Part shown: positions 8,484 to 17,133 of the stretch, one piece after another
Numbering within the stretch: position 1 is the first letter of the stretch
Layout: every line of letters begins with the position of its first letter
Assembly (NCBI RefSeq): GCF_023373525.1
Contig: NZ_CP097218.1
Span: 2,604,001-2,668,000, forward strand
DNA length: 64,000 nt
Direction of reading: 5' to 3'
From: Brachybacterium kimchii
GTDB taxonomy: Bacteria; Actinomycetota; Actinomycetes; Actinomycetales; Dermabacteraceae
Translations under genes and position numbers: made by a program
Notes under the pieces: model-generated
Seen by the model: the letters and a program-made list of their open reading frames with translations, nothing else
The model's database searches: none
What the model was told of the DNA's origin: nothing

Positions 8484-8954
8484 TCAGTTCTCCTCGAGCG
8501 ACCCGTCGTAGGCGCAGATCGCGTCGACCTTCGCGGCAGACGACGAGTTCGGGTCGAACTCCAGATCCAGCCACACATCGACCAGGGCCTTCGCGGACTC
8601 CAGCCCGATCACGCGCTCGCCCATGCACAGCACCTGCGCATTGTTCGACAGCACCGAACGCTGCACCGAGTACAGGTCGTGCGCCGTCACCGCCCGGATG
8701 CCCTTGACCTTGTTCGCCGCGATCGCGACGCCCAGGCCGGTCCCGCACACCAGCAGCGCACGGTCCGCGTCGCCAGCGGCGACGAGCTCGGCGGCCTCGA
8801 CCGCGACGTTCGGGTAGTACGTGCCGTCCTCACGGCCGGTGACGCCCACGTCGGTCACCGACTCCACGCGCTCATCGGCCTCGAGGACCTTCTTGAACTC
8901 TTCCTTGTATCCGAATCCGGCGTTGTCTCCGCCGACGACGATCCTCAGTGCCAT
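8484..8954 (-). CDS. rpiB: RpiB/LacAB-family sugar-phosphate isomerase (candidate D-erythrulose-4-phosphate isomerase)
   Basis: Isomerase of 156 aa in the RpiB/LacA/LacB family. The N-terminus VVGGDNAGFGYK replaces the common DHAG motif with DNAG. LLVCGTGLGVAIAANKVKGI carries the family's catalytic Cys70, and SNNAQVLCMGERV is also conserved. It is the last gene of an operon with a polyol permease, an SDR dehydrogenase and a DhaKL kinase. From that context, and because mycobacterial tetritol pathways use RpiB homologues (DerI, LerI) to make D-erythrose 4-phosphate, I infer a role as erythrulose-phosphate isomerase rather than housekeeping ribose-5-phosphate isomerase. CAGGAG precedes the ATG. 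A long hairpin follows the gene. Confidence 0.85.
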   Translation of the reverse strand: MALRIVVGGDNAGFGYKEEFKKVLEADERVESVTDVGVTGREDGTYYPNVAVEAAELVAAGDADRALLVCGTGLGVAIAANKVKGIRAVTAHDLYSVQRSVLSNNAQVLCMGERVIGLESAKALVDVWLDLEFDPNSSSAAKVDAICAYDGSLEEN

Positions 8955-9086
8955 GTTCTGCTCCTGTTCCTGCTCGTGATGCGAGGTATGGGGTTCGGGA
9001 CGATTATCCGTGCAGCGCGGGGCGATGGTCCCGTGAGGTCCGACGGGCCGAAGGCCCTCCCGCCCGACGGCCCGGGCCCGCCGTGC

Positions 9087-10802
9087 TCAGGCGAGCTGCT
9101 CGCCGAGGCGGGCGACGATCCGTGAGAACGAGACCGCGCCCGGGTCGGGGGTGCCCACGGACTTGTCGCCGAGCACGCGGGCGCGGCCCAGGTGGGCGGC
9201 GATGTCGCTGGTGCCCTCGGCGGCCTCGGCGGCCGCCTCGGCCGCGGTGGAGATCGCGGTCCCTGCGGCCGCGAGGTCCGACGGGGTGCCCGCGGACTCG
9301 AGGGACTCCCGGAAGGGCACCATCGCGTCGACCATCGTCTTGTCGCCGACCTTCGCGCCGCCCAGGCGCTCGACGGCCTCGATGGCCTGCACGATCCCGG
9401 CCACGAGCTGCTCGGGGGTGACCGCGGTGTCGTCCGCGAGCGCGCTGCCGAGGCTCGTGAGCGCGGCTCCCCAGAGGGCGCCGGAGGTGCCGCCGGCCTC
9501 GGCGGACCAGGCGGAGCCGCCCTGGACGAGGACGGTGCGTGCGCCCGCTCCTCCGTCGGCCGCCTTCTCCGCGGCAGCACGGGCGGCGCGCACGCCGAGC
9601 ACCATGCCCTGTCCGTGGTCGCCGTCGCCGGCGACGGCGTCCATCTTCCCGAGCTCGGGCTCCCATTCCTCGAGCTTCTCCTGCAGGTCCGCGAGGATCT
9701 CGACGATCCGCGCCGCGCTGCCGCGGGAGTCCTCGGACGCGTCGGGGATGGGGTCCTCGCCCGGGGTGTAGATCTCGCCGCGCTCCTCGCCGGCCGGCCC
9801 GTCGACGACCACTCCGCGGCGGAAGGCGGGGGTGTCGGCCGGGGCGAGCCAGAGCTCCTCGAGCTCCTCGTCCAGGCGCATGACCGTCAGGGACAGCCCG
9901 GCCATGTCGAGGCTCGTCACGTGCTCGCCCACCTCGGGGCGCACGATCGTCAGCCCCGCCTCGCCGAGCATCCGCGCCACGTGCGCGTAGACGACGAACA
10001 GCTCCTCGTACTTCACGGTGCCCAGGCCGTTGAGGACCACGGCGGCGCGCGTCGAGTCCAGCTCGGGGGTCTCGGCGAGGACGCCGTCGACCAGGCGGCG
10101 GGCGAGGTCCTCGGCGCTGGGCATGTCGACCTCGTCGATGCCGGGCTCGCCGTGGATGCCCAGGCCGATGGCCATCTTCCCCTCGGGCACGTGGAACAGG
10201 GCCTCGTCGGCCCCGGGGATCGTGCAGCCGTCGAAGGCGACGCCGAGGGAGCGCGTGGCGTCGTTCGCCTTCCAGGCGAGGCGCTCGGCCTCGGCGATGT
10301 CCGCGCCGGCCTGGATCGCGGCGCCCGCGACCTTGAAGACGACGAGGTCGCCGGCGATGCCGCGGCGGTCCCGGTGGTTCTCCTCGGAGTTCGAGGCGAT
10401 GTCGTCGCTGACCTTGACGATGCGCACGTCCACGCCCTCGGCGCGCAGCTTCTCCGCGGCGACGCCGAAGTGCAGGACGTCGCCCGCGTAGTTGCCGAAG
10501 CCGAGGATCACGCCGCCGCCGTTCTCGGCGTTGCGCGCGACCGAGTACACCTGGTCGGAGGACGGCGAGGAGAAGATGTTGCCGCACGGGGCGCCGTGGG
10601 CGAAGCCCGGGCCGACCCAGCCGGCGAAGGCCGGGTAGTGGCCGGAGCCGCCGCCGACGACGAGCGCGACCTGGCCCTCGGGCGTCGCGTCGCGGCGCAC
10701 CACACCGCCGTGGACCTGCGTGAGCTCCTCGGGATGGGCGGCGACCAGTCCCTCGACCGCGGCGGCCGGGAACTTCTTCGGATCATCGAACAGGTAGGTC
10801 AT
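9087..10802 (-). CDS. Dihydroxyacetone-kinase-family kinase, DhaK-DhaL fusion (candidate erythrulose kinase)
   Basis: ATP-dependent kinase of 571 aa with both halves of the Dak family in one chain. The DhaK part (about 1-335) has GGGSGHYPAF and GLGIHGEPG, whose His217 forms the covalent hemiaminal with a ketose. The DhaL part (about 365-571) has GDGDHGQGM at 392-400 for Mg-ATP and GGTSGALWG. Single-chain kinases of this kind act on dihydroxyacetone or, as DerK/LerK, on erythrulose. The adjacent SDR, EltD-like enzyme and RpiB isomerase favour erythrulose. Glycerone use cannot be excluded, but glycerol is handled by glpFKD elsewhere in the window. Third gene of the permease operon. Confidence 0.88.
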   Translation of the reverse strand: MTYLFDDPKKFPAAAVEGLVAAHPEELTQVHGGVVRRDATPEGQVALVVGGGSGHYPAFAGWVGPGFAHGAPCGNIFSSPSSDQVYSVARNAENGGGVILGFGNYAGDVLHFGVAAEKLRAEGVDVRIVKVSDDIASNSEENHRDRRGIAGDLVVFKVAGAAIQAGADIAEAERLAWKANDATRSLGVAFDGCTIPGADEALFHVPEGKMAIGLGIHGEPGIDEVDMPSAEDLARRLVDGVLAETPELDSTRAAVVLNGLGTVKYEELFVVYAHVARMLGEAGLTIVRPEVGEHVTSLDMAGLSLTVMRLDEELEELWLAPADTPAFRRGVVVDGPAGEERGEIYTPGEDPIPDASEDSRGSAARIVEILADLQEKLEEWEPELGKMDAVAGDGDHGQGMVLGVRAARAAAEKAADGGAGARTVLVQGGSAWSAEAGGTSGALWGAALTSLGSALADDTAVTPEQLVAGIVQAIEAVERLGGAKVGDKTMVDAMVPFRESLESAGTPSDLAAAGTAISTAAEAAAEAAEGTSDIAAHLGRARVLGDKSVGTPDPGAVSFSRIVARLGEQLA

Positions 10803-10870
10803 GAGGTGGTCTGCTCTCTGCGAGGGAGGAACGGATCAGGGGTGTGTGCTCGGGGCCGACGGTCAGGGCC

Positions 10871-11653
10871 TCAGGCGGCGGTGTAGCCGCCGTCGACGCT
10901 GAGGACCGAGCCCGTGACGAAGGTGGAGGCCTGCGAGGCGAGGAAGACCGCGGCGCCCGCCAGCTCATGGGGCTCGCCCGGCCGCTTCATCGGCGTCATG
11001 AGGTTCCACTGGTCGATCTGCGGACCGCCCTCCTCGTAGAACCCGCGGGTCAGCTCCGTGCGCATGTAGCCCGGCGCGATCGCGTTCACGCGCAGCCCCC
11101 GCTCGGCCCACTCGCAGGCCGCGGAGCGGGTGAGGTTGTGGACGGCCGCCTTCGAGGCGTTGTAGGAGGCCTGCTTCTGCGGGATGTTCGCGATGATGCC
11201 GCTCATGGAGCCGGTGTTGATGATGCTGCCGCTCCCCCGCTCGAGCATGTGGCGCGCCACGGACTGCATGACGTGGAAGACGGCGTCGAGGTTCAGCCCC
11301 ATGACGGCCCGCCAATTCTCCTCGGTGACCTCCTCGAGGGGCTGGTGGATCGTGCGCCCCGCGTTGTTGAGCAGGGTGTCGATCTGCCCGAGGTCCGCGA
11401 CGACCCGGTCCACGAGCTCGTCGACCTCGGCGGGGTCCATGACATTGCAGTGGTAGTAGCGGACGGTGCGGCCGGTCGCCTCCGCGAGCTCTGCGGCAGC
11501 CTTCTCGCCGGTCGAGTCGTCGATGTCGGCGAGCGCGAGGTCGCTGCCGTGATCGGCGAGGCCCTTGGCCATGGCGAGGCCCAGGCCCTTCGCGCCTCCG
11601 GTGACGAGGGCGACGGTGCCGCTGAGATCGAAGAGGTCTGTGCTGGTGGACAT
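10871..11653 (-). CDS. SDR-family polyol dehydrogenase (D-threitol dehydrogenase-like)
   Basis: Classical short-chain dehydrogenase of 260 aa. Cofactor motif TGGAKGLG at 18-25, DIDDS after beta-2 (acidic, favouring NAD), NNAG near 92, catalytic Ser in INTGSMSG, and YNASK with the catalytic Tyr and Lys. The C-terminal SVDGGYTA is typical. It would oxidise a polyol to a ketose. The position between a polyol permease and an erythrulose-type kinase suggests threitol or erythritol as substrate, like mycobacterial DthD; arabinitol or xylitol remain possible. AAGGAAC precedes the ATG. Confidence 0.85.
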   Translation of the reverse strand: MSTSTDLFDLSGTVALVTGGAKGLGLAMAKGLADHGSDLALADIDDSTGEKAAAELAEATGRTVRYYHCNVMDPAEVDELVDRVVADLGQIDTLLNNAGRTIHQPLEEVTEENWRAVMGLNLDAVFHVMQSVARHMLERGSGSIINTGSMSGIIANIPQKQASYNASKAAVHNLTRSAACEWAERGLRVNAIAPGYMRTELTRGFYEEGGPQIDQWNLMTPMKRPGEPHELAGAAVFLASQASTFVTGSVLSVDGGYTAA

Positions 11654-11704
11654 CGGGGTTCCTTCCGTGGGGTGCCGGGGTGCGTGCGGGTGCGTGGGCG
11701 GAGG

Positions 11705-13051
11705 TCAGTCCTCCACGACCGGCCCGTGCAGGCGCGGCTGGTGGACCTTGAGGAAGAAGGTCATGGTGAAGGCGCAGGCGTAGAGCAGCACGAACGCCCA
11801 GACCACGCCGACGTTGCCGCCCCAGGGGCGCACGATCGCGACGACCGCGCTGCCGAGGAAGGTCGCGCCGCCCGCGGCGGTCGTGTACATGGCCATCGCG
11901 GCGCCCTTCTCCTTGGGTGCGATGGCGGGCATGATCGCGCCGAGCGGGACGAAGCCGGCGAGCAGGATGCCGAAGACGGTGCCCGCGGCGACGGAGACCA
12001 CGAAGCCCCAGTCGGATCCGGCCGGGACCATGTGCGGGACGTACCACCACAGCAGCAGGCCGATGGCCGAGCCGACGATGCCGAACCAGCGCACGGTCTT
12101 CACCCAGCCGACCTTGTCGCCGAGGGCCCCGAAGGCCGCGTTGAACAGGATGTTGCCGGCGTAGACGATCGTGGTCATCAGGAGCCACTGCGACTGGCTC
12201 CAGCCCAGTCCGCCGTCCTTCACGGTCCCGGCGATGACGTTCGGCAGGATGATGAACATGCCGAACTCGGGCGCGGTGTTGATCAGGCGCGTCAGGAAGC
12301 CCATGGCGATGCGGCCGTTGGTGAAGGTCAGGCGCAGGCCCGAGAGGATCACGCCGCCCGCGGACTCGCCGGCCGGGGCGAGACGGCGCGATCCGTGCTC
12401 CTCGTGGACGCCGAAGCGGGCGATGAGGAAGCCGATCAGCACGATCACGGTCGAGGCGAGCATCGTCCACTTCTCACCGAGGAAGCCGCCCCCGAAGCCC
12501 GGGATCATGTACCGGGCGACCAAGGAGCCCAGCGTGGGCAGGCCGCCGGTGAACATGACGTAGAACCAGCCCACGGCAGTGCCGTTGCGCTCCTTGTCGA
12601 CGACGTGGTTGATCCACACGAGGAACGCGAAGGCGAACAGCGGGAAGCCGAATCCGCGCAGGAAGTAGCTGAGGCCGACCAGGAGCTCCGACTCGAGCTG
12701 CAGCGACCCGAGGAAGGCGAATTCGAAGACCACCCAGACGCCGAAGCCGATGGCCATCACGCGGCGCGGACCGATGAGGTCGGAGAGCGCGCCGGCGAGG
12801 TAGGAGCCGATGAGCACGGCGAGGCTGTACATCGCGATGATGGTCGCGGCGAGGTTGGTCTTGTCGTCGCCGCCGCCGAAGGTGTTCGCGATGTGCGGGG
12901 AGACGAAGTTGGACTCGACGCCGTTGCCGGTCATGAAGATGAGCACGCCGAGGAAGCCCCAGCGCAGTGGGTGCGGGATCCCGAGCCGATCGAGGAAGGG
13001 CACGCGCTCGCCGCCGGTCACGGGGGGAGCTGCCGGTTCGGCTGCGCTCAT
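11705..13051 (-). CDS. MFS transporter, polyol permease family (RbtT/DalT-like)
   Basis: Secondary transporter of 448 aa, 12 helices. The start of helix 1, FMTGNGVESNFVSPHIA, and the segments LRGFGFPLFAFAFLVW and NGTAVGWFYVMFTGGLP resemble the ribitol and D-arabinitol permeases RbtT and DalT. It would import a polyol by proton symport. It is the first gene of the operon with the SDR, kinase and isomerase genes. The ATG follows AAGGAG, and a TTGACG/TAGTGT promoter overlaps a palindrome about 65 nt upstream. It duplicates the uptake role of the nearby ABC transporter, perhaps with different affinity or substrate. Confidence 0.87.
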   Translation of the reverse strand: MSAAEPAAPPVTGGERVPFLDRLGIPHPLRWGFLGVLIFMTGNGVESNFVSPHIANTFGGGDDKTNLAATIIAMYSLAVLIGSYLAGALSDLIGPRRVMAIGFGVWVVFEFAFLGSLQLESELLVGLSYFLRGFGFPLFAFAFLVWINHVVDKERNGTAVGWFYVMFTGGLPTLGSLVARYMIPGFGGGFLGEKWTMLASTVIVLIGFLIARFGVHEEHGSRRLAPAGESAGGVILSGLRLTFTNGRIAMGFLTRLINTAPEFGMFIILPNVIAGTVKDGGLGWSQSQWLLMTTIVYAGNILFNAAFGALGDKVGWVKTVRWFGIVGSAIGLLLWWYVPHMVPAGSDWGFVVSVAAGTVFGILLAGFVPLGAIMPAIAPKEKGAAMAMYTTAAGGATFLGSAVVAIVRPWGGNVGVVWAFVLLYACAFTMTFFLKVHQPRLHGPVVED

Positions 13052-13115
13052 GGGGACACTCCTTCGTGTGGGTCACAGGCTCGGCGGCGCGCGCGAGGCG
13101 CTGCCGCCGTGACAG

Positions 13116-13145
13116 ACACTAGGGACCCACCCGAACATACGTCAA
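13116..13145 (-). promoter_or_regulatory. Promoter of polyol permease operon
   Basis: On the minus strand, TTGACG (13140-13145) and TAGTGT (13116-13121) are separated by 18 nt, upstream of the permease ATG at 13051. The same two hexamers occur before eltD. Confidence 0.65.
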
Positions 13146-13159
13146 GCACAAATGTTCGG
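13131..13159. promoter_or_regulatory. Operator palindrome overlapping the -35 box
   Basis: CCGAACAT and ATGTTCGG form 8-bp arms around a 13-nt centre that includes CGTCAAGCACA. The eltD promoter region has a related sequence at 19157-19187, sharing ACGTCAARCACA and TGTTCG. This is probably the site of the SorC-family regulator encoded at 19216-20154. Confidence 0.6.
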
Positions 13160-13173
13160 GTCGCGCAGGGGTG

Positions 13174-13209
13174 AGCGGCCCGGGTGCCTTCGCGTGCGCC
13201 CGGACCGCT
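13174..13209 (-). terminator. Hairpin terminator of the polyol ABC operon
   Basis: Arms 13174-13187 and 13196-13209 pair with two internal mismatches over 14 positions around an 8-nt loop. It starts 15 nt beyond the stop of the substrate-binding protein gene and separates that operon from the permease promoter. Confidence 0.6.
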
Positions 13210-13224
13210 GGAGGGACCGCCTCC

Positions 13225-14220
13225 TCAGCCGCTGTAGGTGAAGGCCTCGGTCATCTTGTCGACATTGTCCTCCGTGATCAGGATGCAGTCGAAGGCCTGC
13301 TTCTCCTGCTCGGGCTCGGTGCCGTCGGCGACGAGCGCATGGGCCATCTCGACCGCCTTCGCGGCGAACTGGGCGACGGGCTGCAGCACCGTGTACGCGA
13401 GCTCCCCGGCCTTGATCGAGTCCACCGCGTCAGGGGAGCCGTCGAAGCCGCCCACGACGATCCCGTCGAAGGCGTTCGCCTCCTTGAGCGCGGCGATCGC
13501 CCCGAGCGCCATCTCGTCGTTGCCCGAGATGATGCCGTCGATGTCGGGGTGCGCCTGCAGCAGCGACTGCGCCTTGTCGTGCCCCTTGGTGCGATCCCAG
13601 TCGGCGACCTCCTGACCCACCTTCTTGAGGTCCGGGTACTGGCTGATCGTGGTCTCGTAGCCGTTGGACCGGGTCTGGGCGTTGTTGTCCGAGGGCAGCC
13701 CGAACAGCTCGACGTACTTCCCCTTCTCCTTCATCCGCTTCACCCACTCCTGCGCGCCGATCGCGGCGCCCTGGGCGTTGTTGGAGACGAGCTGGGACTT
13801 CGCGACGCCGGCCTCGTTGACCTCAGCGTTCACGAGGAAGACGGGGATGCCGGCCTGGTTCGCCTTCTTGATCGTGCCGATCGAGCCGTCGGCGTTGGCC
13901 GGATCCAGGATCAGCGCCACGGACTTGTTCGAGATCGCCGTGTCCACGAGCGTGTTCTCGGTGTTGGTGTCGCCCTTGTGGGCGCCGACGGTGGTCGTGT
14001 AGCCGAGCTCCTTCGCCTTCGCCGCCGCGACGTCGCCCTCGGTCTTCCAGTAGGGGTTAGAGGGGTCGTTGACGATGATCGTGATGAGCCCGCCGGCCTT
14101 GCCGCTGCCGCCGCTGCCGCCGTCCGAGCCGGAGGCGTCGTCCGAGCCGCTCGAGCAGGCGGCGAGTCCGGCCGTCGCGGCGCCGATGCCGAGAGCGGTC
14201 AGGAAGATCCTGCGTTCCAT
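13225..14220 (-). CDS. Ribose-type sugar/polyol ABC transporter substrate-binding lipoprotein
   Basis: Periplasmic-binding-protein-like lipoprotein of 331 aa (Peripla_BP_4, RbsB type). Signal peptide MERRIFLTALGIG with lipobox LAAC near residue 22, then a Ser/Gly-rich linker. The mature domain contains NDPSNPYWKTEGD, SNKSVALILDPAN, GIPVFLVNAEVNE and ISGNDEMALGA, all typical of this family. It is the last gene of a four-gene operon (DUF2291, ATPase, permease, binding protein). Family members in mycobacteria bind threitol, erythritol or xylitol, so a tetritol is a reasonable guess. The ATG at 14220 follows AAAGGA; longer in-frame starts lack a site and would bury the signal peptide. Confidence 0.9.
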   Translation of the reverse strand: MERRIFLTALGIGAATAGLAACSSGSDDASGSDGGSGGSGKAGGLITIIVNDPSNPYWKTEGDVAAAKAKELGYTTTVGAHKGDTNTENTLVDTAISNKSVALILDPANADGSIGTIKKANQAGIPVFLVNAEVNEAGVAKSQLVSNNAQGAAIGAQEWVKRMKEKGKYVELFGLPSDNNAQTRSNGYETTISQYPDLKKVGQEVADWDRTKGHDKAQSLLQAHPDIDGIISGNDEMALGAIAALKEANAFDGIVVGGFDGSPDAVDSIKAGELAYTVLQPVAQFAAKAVEMAHALVADGTEPEQEKQAFDCILITEDNVDKMTEAFTYSG

Positions 14221-14285
14221 GGTGGGTGTCCTTTCCAGGGGCGCGCGTCCGACGCGGACATCGCGAGAGGGGATCCGGTCGCGGG

Positions 14286-15509
14286 TCACGACCGGTTGTC
14301 AGGGGTGTCGGAGGAATCGGGAGCAGCGGAGGCATCGGGCCCGTCGGGGGAATCCGGGGCCGACCGCGCAGCAGGGACCGACGGCTCCGCCCCGTCGACC
14401 TTCGCCGACCCGTCGGCCTTCGTCGCCTCGTCGCCCTTCGCCGTCCCCGGTGCCGCGCCGAAGCGACGGCCGGTCCGTCCCGGTCGGCCGTACTGCAGGG
14501 AGTTCAGCAGCACGGCGATCACGATGACGGCGCCCACGAAGACCGTCTGCCAGTAGGCGGAGACGCCGATGATGACGAGTCCGTCGGAGAGGAAGCCGAT
14601 GACGAAGGCGCCCAGGAGGGTGCCGCGCACGGTGCCGCGGCCGCCGGAGAGGGCCGCGCCGCCGATGACGACGCCGGCGATCGCTGTGAGCTCGTAGGTG
14701 TTGCCGGCGGTGGGGCTCGCGCTCGTCAGGGTCGAGGCGAGGATGAGGCCCGCGACGGCCGAGCACAGGCCCGAGACCACGTAGACCCACACGGTCACCG
14801 TGCGCACGGGGACGCCGGAGAGCTGGGCGGCGCGCTCGTTGCCGCCGGTCGCGTACAGCCAGCGGCCGAAGGTGGTGCGCCCCAGCACGAGCGCGATGAC
14901 GGCGGCGACCACGACCATGATGAGCACGCCCACGGGGATGCCCAGCAGGCGGTTGAAGCCGAGCCACTCGAAGCCCGTGTTGCCCAGCGACTCGTCGCCC
15001 GAGAGGTCGTTGACGGTGCGTCCGTTGGTCATCAGCAGTGCGGCGCCGCGCACGACGTAGAGCATGCCCAGGGTCGCGACGAACGGGGCGACCTTGAACT
15101 TCGCGACGAGCACCCCGTTGACCAGTCCGATGAGCGCGCCGAGCGCGACGGAGACCAGCACCGCGACGGGCACACTGGGGTACAGGGTCACGCCCAGGAA
15201 GTGCAGGGGCACGCCCTTGAGCAGGAAGCCCGCGATGACGGCGGTGCAGCCGAGGGTCGAGCCCACGGAGAGGTCGATGCCTCCGGTGAGGACCACGAGC
15301 AGCATGCCCAGGCTCAGCAGTGCGTAGATCGCGACGTGCGAGGCCATGATCAGCACGTTGTCGATGGTCAGGTAGTTCGGGGAGAGCAGCGAGAACACCA
15401 CGATGATGAGGGCGAGCGCGAGGAACGCGCGTCCCTCGACGAGCAGCTTCGAGATGTCGAGGCCCCGTCGGGGTGCTGCCGTGGCGGTGGTGGAGGTCAT
15501 GGGAGTCAT
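14286..15509 (-). CDS. Ribose-type ABC transporter permease
   Basis: Permease of the RbsC/XylH family, 407 aa with about ten helices. LVVLTGGIDLSVGSTLG, GLVNGVLVAKFKVAPFVATLG, TAIAGVVIGGAALSGGRGTV and GAFVIGFLSDGL are diagnostic. The last 65 or so residues form a charged, Asp/Ser/Pro-rich tail that most homologues lack. Start taken at the ATG at 15509 (MTPMTSTT); a second ATG at 15500 is equally possible and neither has a clear ribosome binding site. It sits between the ATPase and binding-protein genes. Confidence 0.88.
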   Translation of the reverse strand: MTPMTSTTATAAPRRGLDISKLLVEGRAFLALALIIVVFSLLSPNYLTIDNVLIMASHVAIYALLSLGMLLVVLTGGIDLSVGSTLGCTAVIAGFLLKGVPLHFLGVTLYPSVPVAVLVSVALGALIGLVNGVLVAKFKVAPFVATLGMLYVVRGAALLMTNGRTVNDLSGDESLGNTGFEWLGFNRLLGIPVGVLIMVVVAAVIALVLGRTTFGRWLYATGGNERAAQLSGVPVRTVTVWVYVVSGLCSAVAGLILASTLTSASPTAGNTYELTAIAGVVIGGAALSGGRGTVRGTLLGAFVIGFLSDGLVIIGVSAYWQTVFVGAVIVIAVLLNSLQYGRPGRTGRRFGAAPGTAKGDEATKADGSAKVDGAEPSVPAARSAPDSPDGPDASAAPDSSDTPDNRS

Positions 15510-15576
15510 CCGTTCGCAGGAATGAGGCGGGAGGCGGGCGGGAGCGGGTCCGAGCGGGTGCGGGTCCGGGAGCGGG

Positions 15577-17133
15577 TCAGAGGGCGACGGCCTCGCCGGA
15601 GGCGGCCATGACGTCGGACTTGTCGGCGGTGCCGGGCTCGAACTCGGCGGAGATGCGACCGCGCCGGAGCACGACGATGCGGTGGGCGATGCTGAAGCAC
15701 TCCTCGACCTCGGAGGTCGTGAAGAGCACGGCGAGACCCTCGCGGGCCTTCTCGGCGAGCAGGGCGAAGACCTCGGCCTTCGCACCGATGTCGATGCCCC
15801 GGCTGGGCTCGTCCAGCAGCAGCACCTCGGGGTCGGTGGCGAGGATCTTCCCGATCACGACCTTCTGCTGGTTGCCGCCCGAGAGCGCACCGATGGCCAC
15901 GCGCGGACTCGAGGTCTTCACGGTGACCTCGCGGACCATGCGCTCGGCGAGCGCGCCCTCCTTCGACCGGGAGAGCAGGCCTCGGCGCAGGAACTGGCGG
16001 ATGCTCGCGAGGGTGAGGTTCTGGCCCACGTCCATGGTCTGCACGAGGCCCTCGCGCTGACGGTCCTCGGGCACCAGACCGATGCCGCGGCCGATCCGCT
16101 CCCCGATCGTCTCCTGGCCCAGGGCGTGCCCCTCGTGGAGGATGCGGCCGCCCGCGACCTCGCCGCTGCCGGCGACGGCCTCGAGCACCTCGGTGCGTCC
16201 GGCGCCCATGAGCCCGTACAGGCACACGATCTCGCCGCGGCGCACGTCGAGCGAGAGGCCGTCGACGACGGCCCGCTCGGGGTTCTCGGGGTCGCGCACG
16301 GTGAGGTTCTCGATGCGCAGCACCGGTTCGCCCAGCTCGTAGCCCGTGGGCGGGGAGCCGAGGTCGAAGTGCTCGCCCACCATGTGCCGCACGATCCACG
16401 GCAGGTCGATGTCCGCGCGATCGCCCGCGGCGGTCATCGAGCCGTCCCGCAGCACCACGGCGCGGTCGGTGACCTGCAGCGCCTCCTCGAGGTGGTGGGA
16501 GATGTAGACGATCGACACCCCGCGCGAGGTCAGCGACTCGATGATCTCGAAGAGGATCTCGACCTCGCGGGCGGCGAGCGCGGAGGTCGGCTCGTCCATG
16601 ATGAGGATGCGGGCGTCGATCGAGAGGGCGCGCGCGATCTCGACGATCTGCTGCTGACCCACCCGCAGGTCGCCGACCAGCGTGGACGGGTCCACGTCCA
16701 GCCGCATCTCCTGCAGCAGCGCGGCGGTCTGCCGGCGCTCCTCGGCGAAGTCGACGCCGCGGGGCCCGGAGATCTCGCGGCCCAGGAAGATGTTGTCGCG
16801 GATCGAGAGGTTCGGGGCGAGGCTCAGCTCCTGGTGGATGATCGCGATGCCGTGCTCGCGGGCCTCGGTGGTGTCCGCGAAGGTCACGGGCTCCCCGTCG
16901 AGCAGGATCTGCCCCGAGGTGGGCTGCTCGACCCCGGAGAGGATCTTCATGAGCGTGGACTTGCCGGCGCCGTTCTCCCCGAACAGCGTGGTGACGCTCC
17001 CCCGCCGCACGGTGAAGTCGACGCCCTTGAGCGCGCGGGTGCCGCCGTAGGTCTTCACGACCTCGCGGGCCTCGAGGACCACGTCCCCGCGGACCTCGCG
17101 CTCGTCGGCCGAGCCGGCCGCGTCGGCGCTCAT
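15577..17133 (-). CDS. Ribose-type ABC transporter ATPase (tandem NBDs)
   Basis: RbsA-type ATPase of about 518 aa with two nucleotide-binding domains. The first has Walker A GENGAGKST, signature LRVGQQQ and Walker B ILIMDEPTSAL. The second has the usual degenerate Walker A GLMGAGRTE, signature LSGGNQQK and LLLDEPSRGIDIGAK. It energises the permease encoded next to it. A GTG directly before the ATG is an alternative start and overlaps the stop of the DUF2291 gene (17133-17135), so the two are translationally coupled. Confidence 0.92.
   Translation of the reverse strand: MSADAAGSADEREVRGDVVLEAREVVKTYGGTRALKGVDFTVRRGSVTTLFGENGAGKSTLMKILSGVEQPTSGQILLDGEPVTFADTTEAREHGIAIIHQELSLAPNLSIRDNIFLGREISGPRGVDFAEERRQTAALLQEMRLDVDPSTLVGDLRVGQQQIVEIARALSIDARILIMDEPTSALAAREVEILFEIIESLTSRGVSIVYISHHLEEALQVTDRAVVLRDGSMTAAGDRADIDLPWIVRHMVGEHFDLGSPPTGYELGEPVLRIENLTVRDPENPERAVVDGLSLDVRRGEIVCLYGLMGAGRTEVLEAVAGSGEVAGGRILHEGHALGQETIGERIGRGIGLVPEDRQREGLVQTMDVGQNLTLASIRQFLRRGLLSRSKEGALAERMVREVTVKTSSPRVAIGALSGGNQQKVVIGKILATDPEVLLLDEPSRGIDIGAKAEVFALLAEKAREGLAVLFTTSEVEECFSIAHRIVVLRRGRISAEFEPGTADKSDVMAASGEAVAL

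Noticed and set aside
9192-10886. 564-aa plus-strand frame opposite the DhaKL gene
   Set aside because: Shadow of a gene with unmistakable DhaK and DhaL motifs.
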